DNA of 64,000 bases, from contig NZ_JAHKNI010000002.1 of the NCBI RefSeq assembly GCF_018860155.1, positions 62,001-126,000 on the forward strand, read 5' to 3'. The DNA is from Nocardia albiluteola. GTDB lineage: Bacteria > Actinomycetota > Actinomycetes > Mycobacteriales > Mycobacteriaceae. How positions within the stretch are numbered: the stretch's first letter is position 1; the number at the start of each line of letters is the position of its first letter. The translations under genes and the position numbers were made by a program. The notes beneath the pieces are model-generated. The model searched no databases. It was not told the DNA's origin and saw only the letters and a program-made list of their open reading frames with translations. Positions 34,827-43,527 of this stretch are shown here, piece by piece.

Positions 34827-36248
34827 GTGAGCCTTGTTCCTAACGTCCTCGCCACCCGCTATGCCAGCCCCGAATTGGTGCGGCTGTGGTCGCCCGAGCA
34901 CAAGATCGTGCTCGAGCGCCGGCTGTGGCTGGAGGTGCTGCGGGCGCAGGCCGAGCTCGGGATCGACGTGCCCGCGGGCGTCGTCCAGGACTACGAGCGG
35001 GTGCTCGAGCAGGTCGATCTAGCCTCGATCGCCGAGCGCGAGCGGGTCACCCGGCACGACGTGAAGGCCCGCATCGAGGAGTTCAACGCCCTCGCCGGTC
35101 ATGAGCACATCCACAAGGGCATGACCAGCCGCGACCTCACCGAGAACGTCGAGCAGCTGCAGATCAGGCTCTCCCTCGAGCACGTCTACGCCCACGGTGT
35201 CGCGGTCGCCGCGCGATTGACCGAGCGGGCCGCGGAATACCAGGCGCTGGTGATGGCCGGCCGCTCGCACAACGTGGCCGCCCAGGCCACCACGCTCGGC
35301 AAGCGATTCGCCTCCGCCGCAGACGAAGTGCTGATCGCGCTGACCCGGGTGCGCGAGCTGATCGACCGATATCCCTTGCGCGGCATCAAGGGTCCGATGG
35401 GCACCGCTCAGGACATGCTCGATCTGCTCGGCGGGGACGCGGCGAAGCTGGCGCAGCTGGAGCAGAAGGTGGCGCGCCACTTGGGATTTGCCTCCGTGCT
35501 CACCAGTGTGGGGCAGGTCTACCCCCGGTCGCTGGATCACGACGTGCTCTCCGCACTGGTCCAGATCGGCGCGGGCCCATCGTCTTTCGCGCACACCGTG
35601 CGCCTGATGGCGGGCCACGAACTGGTGACCGAGGGCTTCGCCCCCGGGCAGGTGGGCTCCTCGGCGATGCCGCACAAGATGAACACCCGCTCCTGCGAGC
35701 GGGTCAACGGCCTGCAGGTGGTGCTGCGCGGCTACGCCTCGATGGCCGCGGAACTGGCTGGGGCGCAATGGAACGAGGGCGACGTGTTCTGTTCGGTGGT
35801 ACGCCGCGTCGCGCTGCCGGACGCGTTCTTCGCCATCGACGGCATGCTGGAGACCTTCCTGACGGTGCTCGCCGAATTCGGCGCGTACCCGGCGGTGATA
35901 GAGCGCGAGCTCAACCGCTACCTGCCGTTCCTGGCCACCACCCGCATCCTGATGGCCGCGGTGCGGGCGGGGGTGGGCCGCGAAACCGCGCACGAGGTCA
36001 TCAAGGAGCATGCCGTCGCCGTCGCCCTGGTGATGCGTGAGCAGGGCCGCGAGCCCGATCTGCTGGACCGCCTGGCCGCCGACGACCGCATGCCCCTGGA
36101 CCGCGCCGCCCTGGATGCGGCCCTCGCCGATCGCTCGGCGTTCATCGGGGCCGCGCAGGCGCAGGTGGCCGACGTGATCGCCCAGGTCCAGAAGCTGGTG
36201 GACGCCCACCCCGAGGCGGCTCGCTACACCCCCTCGCCCATCCTCTGA
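34827..36248 (+). CDS. purB: Adenylosuccinate lyase PurB
   Basis: A 473-residue fumarase/aspartase-superfamily enzyme, starting at GTG 34827 (MSLVPNVLATRYASPEL). It has the ASL segments HDVKARIEEF, HKGMTSRDLTENV, GRSHNVAAQATTLGKRF and the signature GSSAMPHKMNTRSCERV. It performs two purine steps: cleavage of SAICAR to AICAR and of adenylosuccinate to AMP. Length and motifs are normal. Confidence 0.96.
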   Translation: MSLVPNVLATRYASPELVRLWSPEHKIVLERRLWLEVLRAQAELGIDVPAGVVQDYERVLEQVDLASIAERERVTRHDVKARIEEFNALAGHEHIHKGMTSRDLTENVEQLQIRLSLEHVYAHGVAVAARLTERAAEYQALVMAGRSHNVAAQATTLGKRFASAADEVLIALTRVRELIDRYPLRGIKGPMGTAQDMLDLLGGDAAKLAQLEQKVARHLGFASVLTSVGQVYPRSLDHDVLSALVQIGAGPSSFAHTVRLMAGHELVTEGFAPGQVGSSAMPHKMNTRSCERVNGLQVVLRGYASMAAELAGAQWNEGDVFCSVVRRVALPDAFFAIDGMLETFLTVLAEFGAYPAVIERELNRYLPFLATTRILMAAVRAGVGRETAHEVIKEHAVAVALVMREQGREPDLLDRLAADDRMPLDRAALDAALADRSAFIGAAQAQVADVIAQVQKLVDAHPEAARYTPSPIL

Positions 36249-36294
36249 CGCTGCGTCGCGACGAGGCGCGCGGCCGGACGTAGGCTGGGCGACC

Positions 36295-36732
36295 ATGGAT
36301 CCCTACACCATCTTCGCCGATATCGTGGCCGGGCGGGCGCCCGCCTCCAAGGTGTACGAGGACTCGGATGTGCTGGCGTTCATGGACATTCGCCCGCTGA
36401 CGCCCGGGCACGTGCTGGTGGTGCCGAAGGTGCGGGCGCGCAGCCTGTCCGAGCTGGATCCCGAGATCGGCGCCGCGCTGTTCCGGGTGGGGCAGCGGCT
36501 CGCGGCAGCGCTGCGGGCCAGCGAGGTGAACTGTGACGGCGTGAATTTCTTTCTCGCCGACGGCGTTACGGCCGGGCAGGAGGTCTTTCATGTACACCTG
36601 CACGTGATTCCGCGCACGCCGGGCGACGGTTTCGGGGTCCGCGCGCGCCCGACCACCCCGCCGCGCGCGGATCTGGACTACCTGGCGGCGTCGATCCGCG
36701 GCGTCCTGCGGCGGGCCGTTCCGCCGAGCTGA
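36295..36732 (+). CDS. HIT-family hydrolase
   Basis: A 145-residue histidine-triad protein (MDPYTIFADIVAGRAPASKV, GHVLVVPKV, triad HVHLHVIPR). It starts 46 bp after purB and is probably in the same transcript. It is the second HIT gene in the window; the two are distant in sequence. Such proteins cleave AMP-linked phosphoramidates, which fits a location among purine genes, but the actual substrate is unknown. Confidence 0.9.
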   Translation: MDPYTIFADIVAGRAPASKVYEDSDVLAFMDIRPLTPGHVLVVPKVRARSLSELDPEIGAALFRVGQRLAAALRASEVNCDGVNFFLADGVTAGQEVFHVHLHVIPRTPGDGFGVRARPTTPPRADLDYLAASIRGVLRRAVPPS

Positions 36733-36814
36733 GGATTGCTCGCGAAACGCCAGCTGGCAGGACGCCCTGCACGCCTCCTGGCCCACCGCGGGTTCCGCCC
36801 TGGGAGCCTGAGCC

Positions 36815-37027
36815 TCAGGCCCCGGGACGGTTGAATTCCCCATCCTTGGCCCCGGCGACGAAGGCGGTCCACTCGCCGGGTGTGAAGATCAGCACCGGGC
36901 CGTCGGGGTTTTTCGCATCGCGCAGGCCGATGTTGCCTGTGGCCAGGAACGCCACCTCGACGCCGCCGGTCTCGCTGCTGCGGTGCCAGACGGCGTCCGG
37001 GTTGATCTCGCGGTTCTTCGCTTCCAC
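36815..37027 (-). CDS. DUF397 protein
   Basis: A 70-residue protein with the DUF397 pattern: WHRSSETGGVEVAFLATGN, LRDAKNPDGPVLIFTPGEWT and AFVAGAKDGEF. DUF397 genes usually follow a helix-turn-helix gene and are proposed to act with it as an antitoxin-like or regulatory pair. No such partner lies upstream, so this is an orphan copy. Confidence 0.88.
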   Translation of the reverse strand: MEAKNREINPDAVWHRSSETGGVEVAFLATGNIGLRDAKNPDGPVLIFTPGEWTAFVAGAKDGEFNRPGA

Positions 37028-37375
37028 AAATCCTCCTGTGCGATCGATCGGGTCCGACGGCGAAAGCCGGTAGGCGGGAGTCGCTTTCGCCGGAATGATC
37101 CAGTTGCTCCCCCGGGACTTCGATCTAGACAGTAGTCGGTGCGCGGGCCCCGCGGCGGGATCCGGCGCCGTCGTGCGGCCCGGCTACCCGATCATGAATT
37201 TCCGCCCCGGACGTCGGTATTTGCCGTCATACTGGGGCATTTCTCATGGTTTATCCCGCGCGGTAACGGAAACCCCGATGACTGTGGCGGATTTACGGCG
37301 TCGGCCGGACTTCCGAGCCGGGGCGCGAACGTCACCGCATGGCACGGCACGGCACGACCAAGGATGGAGCACCGC
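37028..37375. other. Intergenic region, no gene recognised
   Basis: About 350 bp between the divergent DUF397 gene and a small plus-strand gene. No coding, repeat or RNA signal stood out. GC content appears lower around 37190-37260. Confidence 0.5.
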
Positions 37376-37588
37376 ATGGCACCCGTCTTCGACAGTTGCG
37401 CGGTAGTGCCCCGGCACCTAACCGTCGAGCAGGCCCACAACATTCTGCACATCCACCGCGGCTGTCCCGCCGATCAATGCATGCGCCGCAAGGCCGCCCT
37501 GTACTTTTTGGTCGATTCCCGCCGGGTCGGCCGCGGCGCGGCGAATGCACCGGGGCGATCGGTCCCGCGGGCCGGGGGACTCGCCTGA
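37376..37588 (+). CDS. Small hypothetical protein
   Basis: A 70-residue protein starting MAPVFDSCAVVPRHLTVEQA with ATGGAGC upstream. The central segment HRGCPADQCMRRKAALYFLV resembles small Cys-containing actinobacterial proteins seen in many Nocardia and Mycobacterium genomes. Three cysteines are present, and the C-terminal third is Arg/Gly-rich. No function can be assigned. Confidence 0.55.
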   Translation: MAPVFDSCAVVPRHLTVEQAHNILHIHRGCPADQCMRRKAALYFLVDSRRVGRGAANAPGRSVPRAGGLA

Positions 37589-37735
37589 GCGCCCATTGGG
37601 CGTACCTCCGCATCCGCTCCGGCCGTGCGCGGTCTGGGGACGGCTTCGCCGGCAGCACCCATGGGGTGGGATCGGGCGCGACCGGATAGGCTACCTGCTC
37701 CGGGGTCCGGCCGCACGCCCACTACGGTGGAGCGT

Positions 37736-39910
37736 ATGGCTCTCGACAGTGGTACCGGTCCGACCCCGACCGCCGCCGACCTCGCGTCCGTGGTGACGCC
37801 GCCGATCGCGAAGCGGGTCCCGGCACAGCGCGTGCACCACGGCGACGTTTTCGTCGACGAATACGAGTGGTTGCGCGAGAAGGAAGACCCCGAGGTGGTC
37901 GCCTACCTCGAGGCGGAGAACGCTTACACCGAGGCGGAAACCGGGCATCAGCAGCCGCTGCGGGAGAAGATCTTCGACGAGATCAAGTCCCGCACCCAGG
38001 AGACCGACCTGTCGGTGCCCACCCGCATGGGCGACTACTGGTACTACTCGCGCAGCTTCGAGGGCAAGCAGTACGGCGTGCACTGCCGCTGCGCGGTCGA
38101 CAAGCCGGACGACTGGACGCCGCCGGTGCTCGACGCCGTCGAGACGATTCCCGGCGAGCAGGTGCTGCTGGACAGCAATGTGCTGGCCCGCGACCACGAC
38201 TTCTTCGCGCTGGGCGCGTTCTCGATCAGCCACGACGGCATGCTGCTGGCCTACTCGGTGGACACCGCCGGCGACGAGCGCTACGTCCTGCGCTTCAAGG
38301 ATCTGCGGACCGGCGAGAACCTGGCCGACGAGATCCCGGGCACCGCCCCGGGCGCGACCTGGTCGCTGGACGGCACCCACGTCTTCTATCAGACCGTGGA
38401 CGAGTCCTGGCGGCCCGACACCGTGTGGCGGCACCGCCTGGGTACCCCGAAGGACCAGGACGTGCGGGTCTTCCACGAGCCCGACGAGCGGTACTGGGTG
38501 AGCATCGGCGCCACCCGCTCGGAGAAGTATCTGATGATCTGGGTGGGTTCGAAGATCACCAGCGAGGGCTGGGTGCTCGAATCCGATGATCCCGAGGGCG
38601 AATTCCGCGTGCTGCTGCCGCGGCGCGAGGGCGTGGAGTACTCCGCCGAACACGCGGTGATCGGCGGCCGGGACCGATTCCTCATCCTGCACAACGACGT
38701 GGTCGAGGGCGTCAAGGCGGAGAACTTCGTGCTCGCCGAGGCTCCGGTCGACGACGTCGCGGCCATGACGACCCTCATCGGGCACCGCGACGACGTGCGG
38801 CTCGAGGACATCGACTGCTTCGCCGACCATCTGGTGCTGTCCTATCGCCGCGGGGCGCTGCCCCGGGTCGCGGTGTGGCCGTTGACCGCCCAGGGCTACG
38901 GCGAGCTCCACGAACTCGAGTTCGGGCTCGAGCTGTTCTCCGCGGGCGTCGGCGCGAACCCTGAGTGGGAGCAGCCAACGCTGCGAATCGTGCTGACCTC
39001 CTTCATCACTCCGACGCAGGTGTTCGACCACGTGCCCGCGACCGGCGAGCTGCTGCTGCGCAAGGAGCAGGCGGTCCTGGGTGGCTACGACCCGAACGAC
39101 TATGAGCAGCACCGGGATTGGGCGGTGGCCGCGGACGGCACCCGGATCCCGATCTCGCTGGTGCGCCGCAAGGACATTCCGGCGGATGCGCCGAATCCAT
39201 TGCTGCTGTACGGATACGGCTCCTACGAGGCCAGCATCGACCCCGGCTTCTCGGTCTCGCGGCTGTCGCTGCTGGATCGGGGCGTGGTGTTCGCGATCGC
39301 GCACGTGCGCGGTGGCGGCGAGATGGGGCGGCTGTGGTACGAGCACGGCAAGACGCTGACGAAGAAGAACACCTTCACCGATTTCGTCTCCTGCGCACGG
39401 CATCTCATCGACTCCGGTGTCACCGCGCCCGACCGCATGATCGCCGACGGCGGTAGTGCGGGCGGGCTGCTCATGGGTGCGGTGGCGAACCTGGCGCCCG
39501 AGCTGTTCGCGGGAATCCTGGCCAATGTGCCGTTCGTGGACCCGCTGACCTCGATCCTGGATCCCTCGCTGCCGCTGACCGTCATCGAATGGGACGAGTG
39601 GGGAAATCCGCTGGAGGATCCCGAGGTCTACGAGTACATGAAGTCGTACTCGCCGTATGAGAACGTCCGTGCCACGGACTATCCGGCGATTCTGGCGATC
39701 ACCAGCATCAACGACACCCGCGTGCTGTACGTCGAGCCGGCCAAGTGGGTCGCCAAGCTGCGCGCCACCGCGACCGGTGACGCGCAGCTGCTGCTGAAGA
39801 CGGAGATGAGCGCCGGCCACGGCGGTGTGAGCGGGCGCTACGAGAAGTGGAAGGAAGTGGCGTTCGAATACGCCTGGGTGCTGGACACGCTCGGGGTCGG
39901 CGACCGCTGA
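37736..39910 (+). CDS. ptrB: Oligopeptidase B (S9A prolyl-oligopeptidase family)
   Basis: A 724-residue serine peptidase. An N-terminal seven-bladed propeller (from EYEWLREKEDPEVVAYLEAE) leads to the catalytic domain with YGYGSYEASIDPGFS, AHVRGGGEMGRLWYEHGK, the nucleophile GGSAGGLLMG, INDTRVLYVEPAKW near the acid, and the His in AGHGGVSGRYEKW. It cuts small peptides after Arg or Lys in the cytoplasm. The ATG at 37736 (MALDSGTG) is chosen over the frame opening at 37625. In M. tuberculosis the gene at this position is split; here it is intact. Confidence 0.93.
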   Translation: MALDSGTGPTPTAADLASVVTPPIAKRVPAQRVHHGDVFVDEYEWLREKEDPEVVAYLEAENAYTEAETGHQQPLREKIFDEIKSRTQETDLSVPTRMGDYWYYSRSFEGKQYGVHCRCAVDKPDDWTPPVLDAVETIPGEQVLLDSNVLARDHDFFALGAFSISHDGMLLAYSVDTAGDERYVLRFKDLRTGENLADEIPGTAPGATWSLDGTHVFYQTVDESWRPDTVWRHRLGTPKDQDVRVFHEPDERYWVSIGATRSEKYLMIWVGSKITSEGWVLESDDPEGEFRVLLPRREGVEYSAEHAVIGGRDRFLILHNDVVEGVKAENFVLAEAPVDDVAAMTTLIGHRDDVRLEDIDCFADHLVLSYRRGALPRVAVWPLTAQGYGELHELEFGLELFSAGVGANPEWEQPTLRIVLTSFITPTQVFDHVPATGELLLRKEQAVLGGYDPNDYEQHRDWAVAADGTRIPISLVRRKDIPADAPNPLLLYGYGSYEASIDPGFSVSRLSLLDRGVVFAIAHVRGGGEMGRLWYEHGKTLTKKNTFTDFVSCARHLIDSGVTAPDRMIADGGSAGGLLMGAVANLAPELFAGILANVPFVDPLTSILDPSLPLTVIEWDEWGNPLEDPEVYEYMKSYSPYENVRATDYPAILAITSINDTRVLYVEPAKWVAKLRATATGDAQLLLKTEMSAGHGGVSGRYEKWKEVAFEYAWVLDTLGVGDR

Positions 39911-39916
39911 GCCCGA

Positions 39917-39948
39917 TGCGGCACGGCCCCGGCTGGGGCCGTGCCGCA
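39917..39948 (+). terminator. Strong terminator hairpin after ptrB
   Basis: TGCGGCACGGCCCC and GGGGCCGTGCCGCA form a perfect 14-bp stem with a GGCT loop, 6 bp past the ptrB stop. There is no U-run. Confidence 0.85.
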
Positions 39949-39983
39949 CCAGCAACGGCATCCCATCATTCCGGCCGCCGCAT

Positions 39984-40008
39984 ATCCCGGCCGAAGGCGC
40001 GCCGGGAT
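39984..40008. repeat. Dispersed hairpin element, copy 1
   Basis: ATCCCGGC and GCCGGGAT are 8-bp arms around CGAAGGCGC. The same 16-base core (ATCCCGGCCGAAGGCG) recurs at 44918. Both copies lie just downstream of plus-strand genes and upstream of convergent minus-strand stops, so they may act as bidirectional terminators. Confidence 0.65.
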
Positions 40009-40027
40009 TGCGAAGGCGCCTGGGGTA

Positions 40028-40321
40028 TTACTTGATGCCGCAGGCGTGGATCAGCTCGAGCAGCTGCTGGTGCTGCTGGCCCTGGAAGGCCTGGTAGACG
40101 ATCGGGAGCTTGGCGCCCATCATCTGGTCGTAGGTGGTGGCGATCTGTTCGGGGGTGGCGTTGGGCTGCTTCGCGCGGACGGTGTCCACGATCTGCTGCG
40201 TGCTGGTGCACATCTGGTCGGGGGTGGGGTGGATATTGGGGATCGGTCCCTGGGCCTGCGCGAGGGCGGGCGCGAGCAGCGTGAGCGGAATGGCAAGGGC
40301 TGTGACGAGAGCAGTCTTCAC
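40028..40321 (-). CDS. Small secreted protein, paralogue A
   Basis: A ~97-residue exported protein with signal peptide VKTALVTALAIPLTLLAPAL then AQAQG. The mature part has two cysteines (QMCTSTQQIVDTV and the C-terminal HACGIK), likely one disulfide. The GTG at 40321 is chosen by alignment with the neighbouring paralogue; an in-frame GTG at 40345 is possible. It resembles DUF732-like small secreted actinobacterial proteins. Function unknown. Confidence 0.7.
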   Translation of the reverse strand: MKTALVTALAIPLTLLAPALAQAQGPIPNIHPTPDQMCTSTQQIVDTVRAKQPNATPEQIATTYDQMMGAKLPIVYQAFQGQQHQQLLELIHACGIK

Positions 40322-40431
40322 GCGGCGTGAGCGTATTGCTACCACTCTTCAGCGGGGGGAACGTTGTTATCAACGAATGTGCCGTCCGTCACAGGCGACG
40401 GCATCCGGGCGAGCTGGTTGATGTTGACGAG

Positions 40432-40725
40432 CTAGTGGATATTGCAGCTCTGCATGTGGTTCTTGGTGTACTGCTTCATACCGGCGATGTCGACGAGCGG
40501 CCGGTATCCCTGCTGGATCAGAATCTGGTTGTAGGCATCGACGATCTGGTCCGATGTCTTTGCGTCCGGCCGCAGCTTGTGCACAAGATTCACCATGGAC
40601 CTGGTGGAATCGCACTCCTGCTTCGGGGTGAAGATCGACGGCGGCCCGCTCGGATCGGCATGCGCCACAACGGGTATGGCGAGCATGAACGGCACGGCAA
40701 GGGCGGTCAACAGGGTCGTCTTCAC
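40432..40725 (-). CDS. Small secreted protein, paralogue B
   Basis: A 97-residue protein with signal peptide VKTTLLTALAVPFMLAIPVV then AHAD. Two cysteines lie at the same places as in paralogue A (QECDSTRSMVNLV and SCNIH at the end). GTG 40725 is preceded by AGGATCGGACCG. Matching length, signal and cysteine spacing show tandem duplication with strong divergence. Function unknown. Confidence 0.72.
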   Translation of the reverse strand: MKTTLLTALAVPFMLAIPVVAHADPSGPPSIFTPKQECDSTRSMVNLVHKLRPDAKTSDQIVDAYNQILIQQGYRPLVDIAGMKQYTKNHMQSCNIH

Positions 40726-40902
40726 CGGTCCGATCCTAAGTGAACGCGCGCGGCCCGAACACCCGAAACCCCAGGTACCGTCCGCACCGGACGGTCCGAT
40801 TCGGTAGCGCGAATTCGCCGTGGCGTCACCCGGGCAGCACGATGCCGACACCTCGTGCGGTCACCGTGGAACTATTGCTGGTGCAGGACAGGGGAGTCGG
40901 AC

Positions 40903-41604
40903 ATGCGTGGTCAGCTGATCGTCTCGGTGTCGGGTATTCGGGACAACACCAGGGCACAGGCGCAGGAATTCGCCGCCGAGATGGACAGGCGCGGGGTCCC
41001 GCTCTCGCTGCTGGTGGCGCCCCGGCTCAAGGGCCGGTACCGGCTCGTCGACGACGCGCACACGCAGGACTGGCTGCGCGAGCGCCGCGAGGGCGGCGAC
41101 GCCATCGTGCTGCACGGCTACGACCAGGCCGCCACCAAGCGCCGCCGCGCCGAATTCGCCGCCCTGCCGCGGCACGAGGCGCGGCTGCGGCTGGTGGCCG
41201 CGGACCGGGTGCTGGAGCAGGTGGGCCTGCGCACCCGGCTGTTCGCGGCGCCGCGCTGGAACGCCTCCGAGGGCGCGATGGCCGCGCTGCCGGAGGTCGG
41301 CTTCCGCCAGGCGCTGAGCCTGACCGCGATCCACGATCTCGAGCGCGATGTGGCGCAGCGGGCGTGGGTGCACGGCATCGGCGAGGGCTTCCGCGCCGAA
41401 CCCTGGTGGTGCCACGCGCTGGTGATGAGCGCCGCGCGCACGGCTCGTCGCGGCGGCCTGCTGCGCCTGGCCGTCTCGGCCGCCCAGCTCGGCCGCTCCG
41501 GCCCGCGCCAGGCCATGATCGACGCGATCGACCTGGCCCTGTTCCATAACGCGGTCCCCGAGGTCTACCACTGGGAGCCCTTCCAGGCGGTCCGCGCCGC
41601 CTGA
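40903..41604 (+). CDS. DUF2334-type protein (polysaccharide-deacetylase-like fold)
   Basis: A 233-residue protein starting MRGQLIVSVSGIRDNT. It contains VPLSLLVAPRLK, the motif AIVLHGYDQ typical of DUF2334, APRWNASEGAM, and EVYHWEPFQA at the end. DUF2334 proteins resemble NodB deacetylases; whether the metal site is complete is unclear. M. tuberculosis has a homologue just after ptrB (Rv0784 from memory), so position is conserved. The ATG at 40903 has GACAGGGGAGT upstream. Confidence 0.78.
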   Translation: MRGQLIVSVSGIRDNTRAQAQEFAAEMDRRGVPLSLLVAPRLKGRYRLVDDAHTQDWLRERREGGDAIVLHGYDQAATKRRRAEFAALPRHEARLRLVAADRVLEQVGLRTRLFAAPRWNASEGAMAALPEVGFRQALSLTAIHDLERDVAQRAWVHGIGEGFRAEPWWCHALVMSAARTARRGGLLRLAVSAAQLGRSGPRQAMIDAIDLALFHNAVPEVYHWEPFQAVRAA

Positions 41605-41753
41605 TCCCTACGGATCGGCGCTGGGCCCCAGGGCCGCGGCCTTGACGGCGGATCGGCCTGCCGTATTTGCTTGCGCCGCACCGTCTCCGGGCGACCCGGC
41701 CCGCGCCGAGCTTGTGCTCGACGCGGGCGTGCGCGCATCGGCCGATCCGGCCG

Positions 41754-43172
41754 TCACGCGGACCGCTTGGCTCGGCGTTTGCGTATCTCGGCCGTGGACA
41801 CCTTCGGGGTGGCGCTGTGGGTGAAGCTGCCGGACTCCTCGCGGGTGAGCGAGGTGCTCGGCGGGTGCTTGTCCAGCTGCTCGAGCGCGCGGACCATGTC
41901 GGCCAGCAGCAGATCGGCCATGTCGTAGCTGAATCCGTGCCGGACCAGCACCCGCATGATCGTCTCGTCCTGGCGGTCGGCGGGCAGCGGATACGCCGCG
42001 ACCAGCCAGCCGCGGGTGCGCAGCCGGTCGGACAGGTCGTACAGGTTGAAGGTCTGCTCGCCGGTCATCCGCCACGACACCGCCGCGATGCCCTTGAGCG
42101 GATCGCCGGCGTGGATAAGCTCGAACGGCCCGAGCTTCTCGATGCCCCGGGCCAGCTGCTCGGCCACCGCGTACACCGCCCTCTGCACCCGGGTGAACCC
42201 GAACCGGCCGAGCCGGATGAACTCGTAGTACGAGGTGACGACCTGCCCGCCGGGCCGGGAGAAGTTCAGGTTGAAGGTGGCCATGTTGCCGCCCAGGTAG
42301 TCGACGTTGAAGACCAGCTCGTCGGGCAGATCGGTGGCCTCGCGCCAGATGGCCCAGCCCACGCCCAGCGGCGCCAGGCCCGTCTTGTGGCCCGAGGCGT
42401 TGATCGACTTCACCCGCGGCAGCCGGAAATCCCAGACCAGCTCCGGCGCGGTGAACGGCGCGAGAAATCCGCCGCTGGCCGCGTCGACGTGGATCGGAAT
42501 GTCCAGCCCGGTCTTGGCCTGCAACTCGTCCAGGGCGTTGCTGATGCCCGCGACGTCCTCGAACAGGCCGGTGAAGGTCTGGCCGAAGGTCGGCACGACC
42601 ATGATGGTGTTCTCGTCGCAGTAGGTGGCCAGATCGTCCGGATGCATCGTCAGCCGATCGCCGCGCAGCGGCACCTGGCGGATTTCGACGTCGAAATAGC
42701 GCGCGAATTTCTCCCAGCACACCTGCACTGGGCCGCAGACGAAATTCGGGATGCCCTTGCCGCCCTTGGCACGCCAGCGGAATTTCGCGGCCAGCCCGCC
42801 GAGCATCGCGGCCTCGCTGGAACCGGTCGTCGAGGTGCCGCGCGTCCCGGCCGGATCGGGGGAGTGCCACAGGTCCGCGAGCATCCGCACGCAGCGGGTC
42901 TCGAGCTCGGCGGTCTGCGGGTATTCGTCCTTGTCGACGATGTTCTTGTCGAGCGATTCGTTCATCAGCCGGCGGGCCTGATCATCGACCCAGGTGGTGC
43001 AGAACGTGGCGAGGTTCATCCGGGACACGCCGTCGAGCAGCAATTCGTCATGCACGAGCTGATAGGCGACAGTCGGGAGCATCTCGGGGTGGGGGAATCC
43101 GCCCTTCGGGGCGCCGCCTTCAATCTGGGGCAGCGCGAAAAGGTCGTCGGCATCGGATGGGTGGGGCATCAT
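41754..43172 (-). CDS. gadB: Glutamate decarboxylase
   Basis: A 472-residue PLP enzyme of the GadB group. Visible are NLATFCTTWVD, the substrate-loop STTGSSEAAMLGGLA, PIHVDAASGGFLAPF, the PLP lysine in SINASGHKTGLAPLGVGWA, and FSRPGGQVVTSYYEF. The C-terminal end carries HSATPKVSTAEIRKRRAKRS rather than the short HxT tail of the E. coli enzyme. It converts glutamate to GABA and consumes a proton, giving acid tolerance. A remnant glutaminase gene diverges from it, and dyads in the shared promoter suggest control. Confidence 0.93.
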   Translation of the reverse strand: MMPHPSDADDLFALPQIEGGAPKGGFPHPEMLPTVAYQLVHDELLLDGVSRMNLATFCTTWVDDQARRLMNESLDKNIVDKDEYPQTAELETRCVRMLADLWHSPDPAGTRGTSTTGSSEAAMLGGLAAKFRWRAKGGKGIPNFVCGPVQVCWEKFARYFDVEIRQVPLRGDRLTMHPDDLATYCDENTIMVVPTFGQTFTGLFEDVAGISNALDELQAKTGLDIPIHVDAASGGFLAPFTAPELVWDFRLPRVKSINASGHKTGLAPLGVGWAIWREATDLPDELVFNVDYLGGNMATFNLNFSRPGGQVVTSYYEFIRLGRFGFTRVQRAVYAVAEQLARGIEKLGPFELIHAGDPLKGIAAVSWRMTGEQTFNLYDLSDRLRTRGWLVAAYPLPADRQDETIMRVLVRHGFSYDMADLLLADMVRALEQLDKHPPSTSLTREESGSFTHSATPKVSTAEIRKRRAKRSA

Positions 43173-43195
43173 TCTCTCCTGGTGAGCGTACTTGC

Positions 43196-43209
43196 AGCAA
43201 ATGTTTGCT
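43196..43209. promoter_or_regulatory. Dyad in the gadB promoter
   Basis: AGCAAA-TG-TTTGCT lies 24 bp upstream of the gadB start (minus strand). Confidence 0.4.
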
Positions 43210-43220
43210 ACATAATCGAT

Positions 43221-43247
43221 ACCAGTTTCGCAGATATCGAAACTGGT
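43221..43247. promoter_or_regulatory. Operator-like inverted repeat between gadB and the glutaminase remnant
   Basis: ACCAGTTTCG and CGAAACTGGT are perfect 10-bp arms separated by CAGATAT, in an AT-richer 130-bp gap. This is a candidate site for a dimeric regulator; none is encoded next to it. Confidence 0.55.
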
Positions 43248-43305
43248 TGCAGTACTTACGTATTCGACCAGGTCCTGTGTTTGCCAAGTGATTAAAGTTT
43301 ACGTC

Positions 43306-43425
43306 ATGGACTATCAGCATCTCATAGAGCAAGTGATGTCCACCACAAAACCACACGTGGGCGAGGGCAAGGTCGCCAGCTACATTCCGGACCTGGCGCG
43401 CGTGGATCCTCATCGGGGCGACTTT
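43306..43425 (+). pseudogene. Truncated glutaminase (glsA) remnant
   Basis: From ATG 43306 the translation MDYQHLIEQVMSTTKPHVGE then GKVASYIPDLARVDPH matches the conserved N-terminus of GlsA glutaminases. The similarity ends abruptly near 43415, before the catalytic SIQSISK region. The next ~100 bp, in the +1 frame, read FRVLIATYCPDHLPAYLRQL and end at a TAG at 43517, suggesting a deletion fused to the tail of another gene. The original frame runs on open into the M20 peptidase. Glutaminase with glutamate decarboxylase is a known acid-resistance pairing, so this module appears half lost. Confidence 0.65.
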
Positions 43426-43527
43426 CCGTGTTCTGATCGCGACCTACTGTCCGGACCATCTGCCCGCCTATCTTCGGCAGCTGGATACGTTGAAGCTGGG
43501 CGACACCATACGAAAGTAGAGGGCGAT

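Noticed and set aside
37691..39961. Antisense open frame of ~756 codons opposite ptrB
   Set aside because: Composition and lack of motifs mark it as a shadow of the oligopeptidase gene.
43288..43527. Fusion of the glutaminase-like N-terminus to the M20 peptidase
   Set aside because: The frame is open, but the intervening ~35 residues look non-coding and a ribosome site precedes the normal M20 start at 43528.
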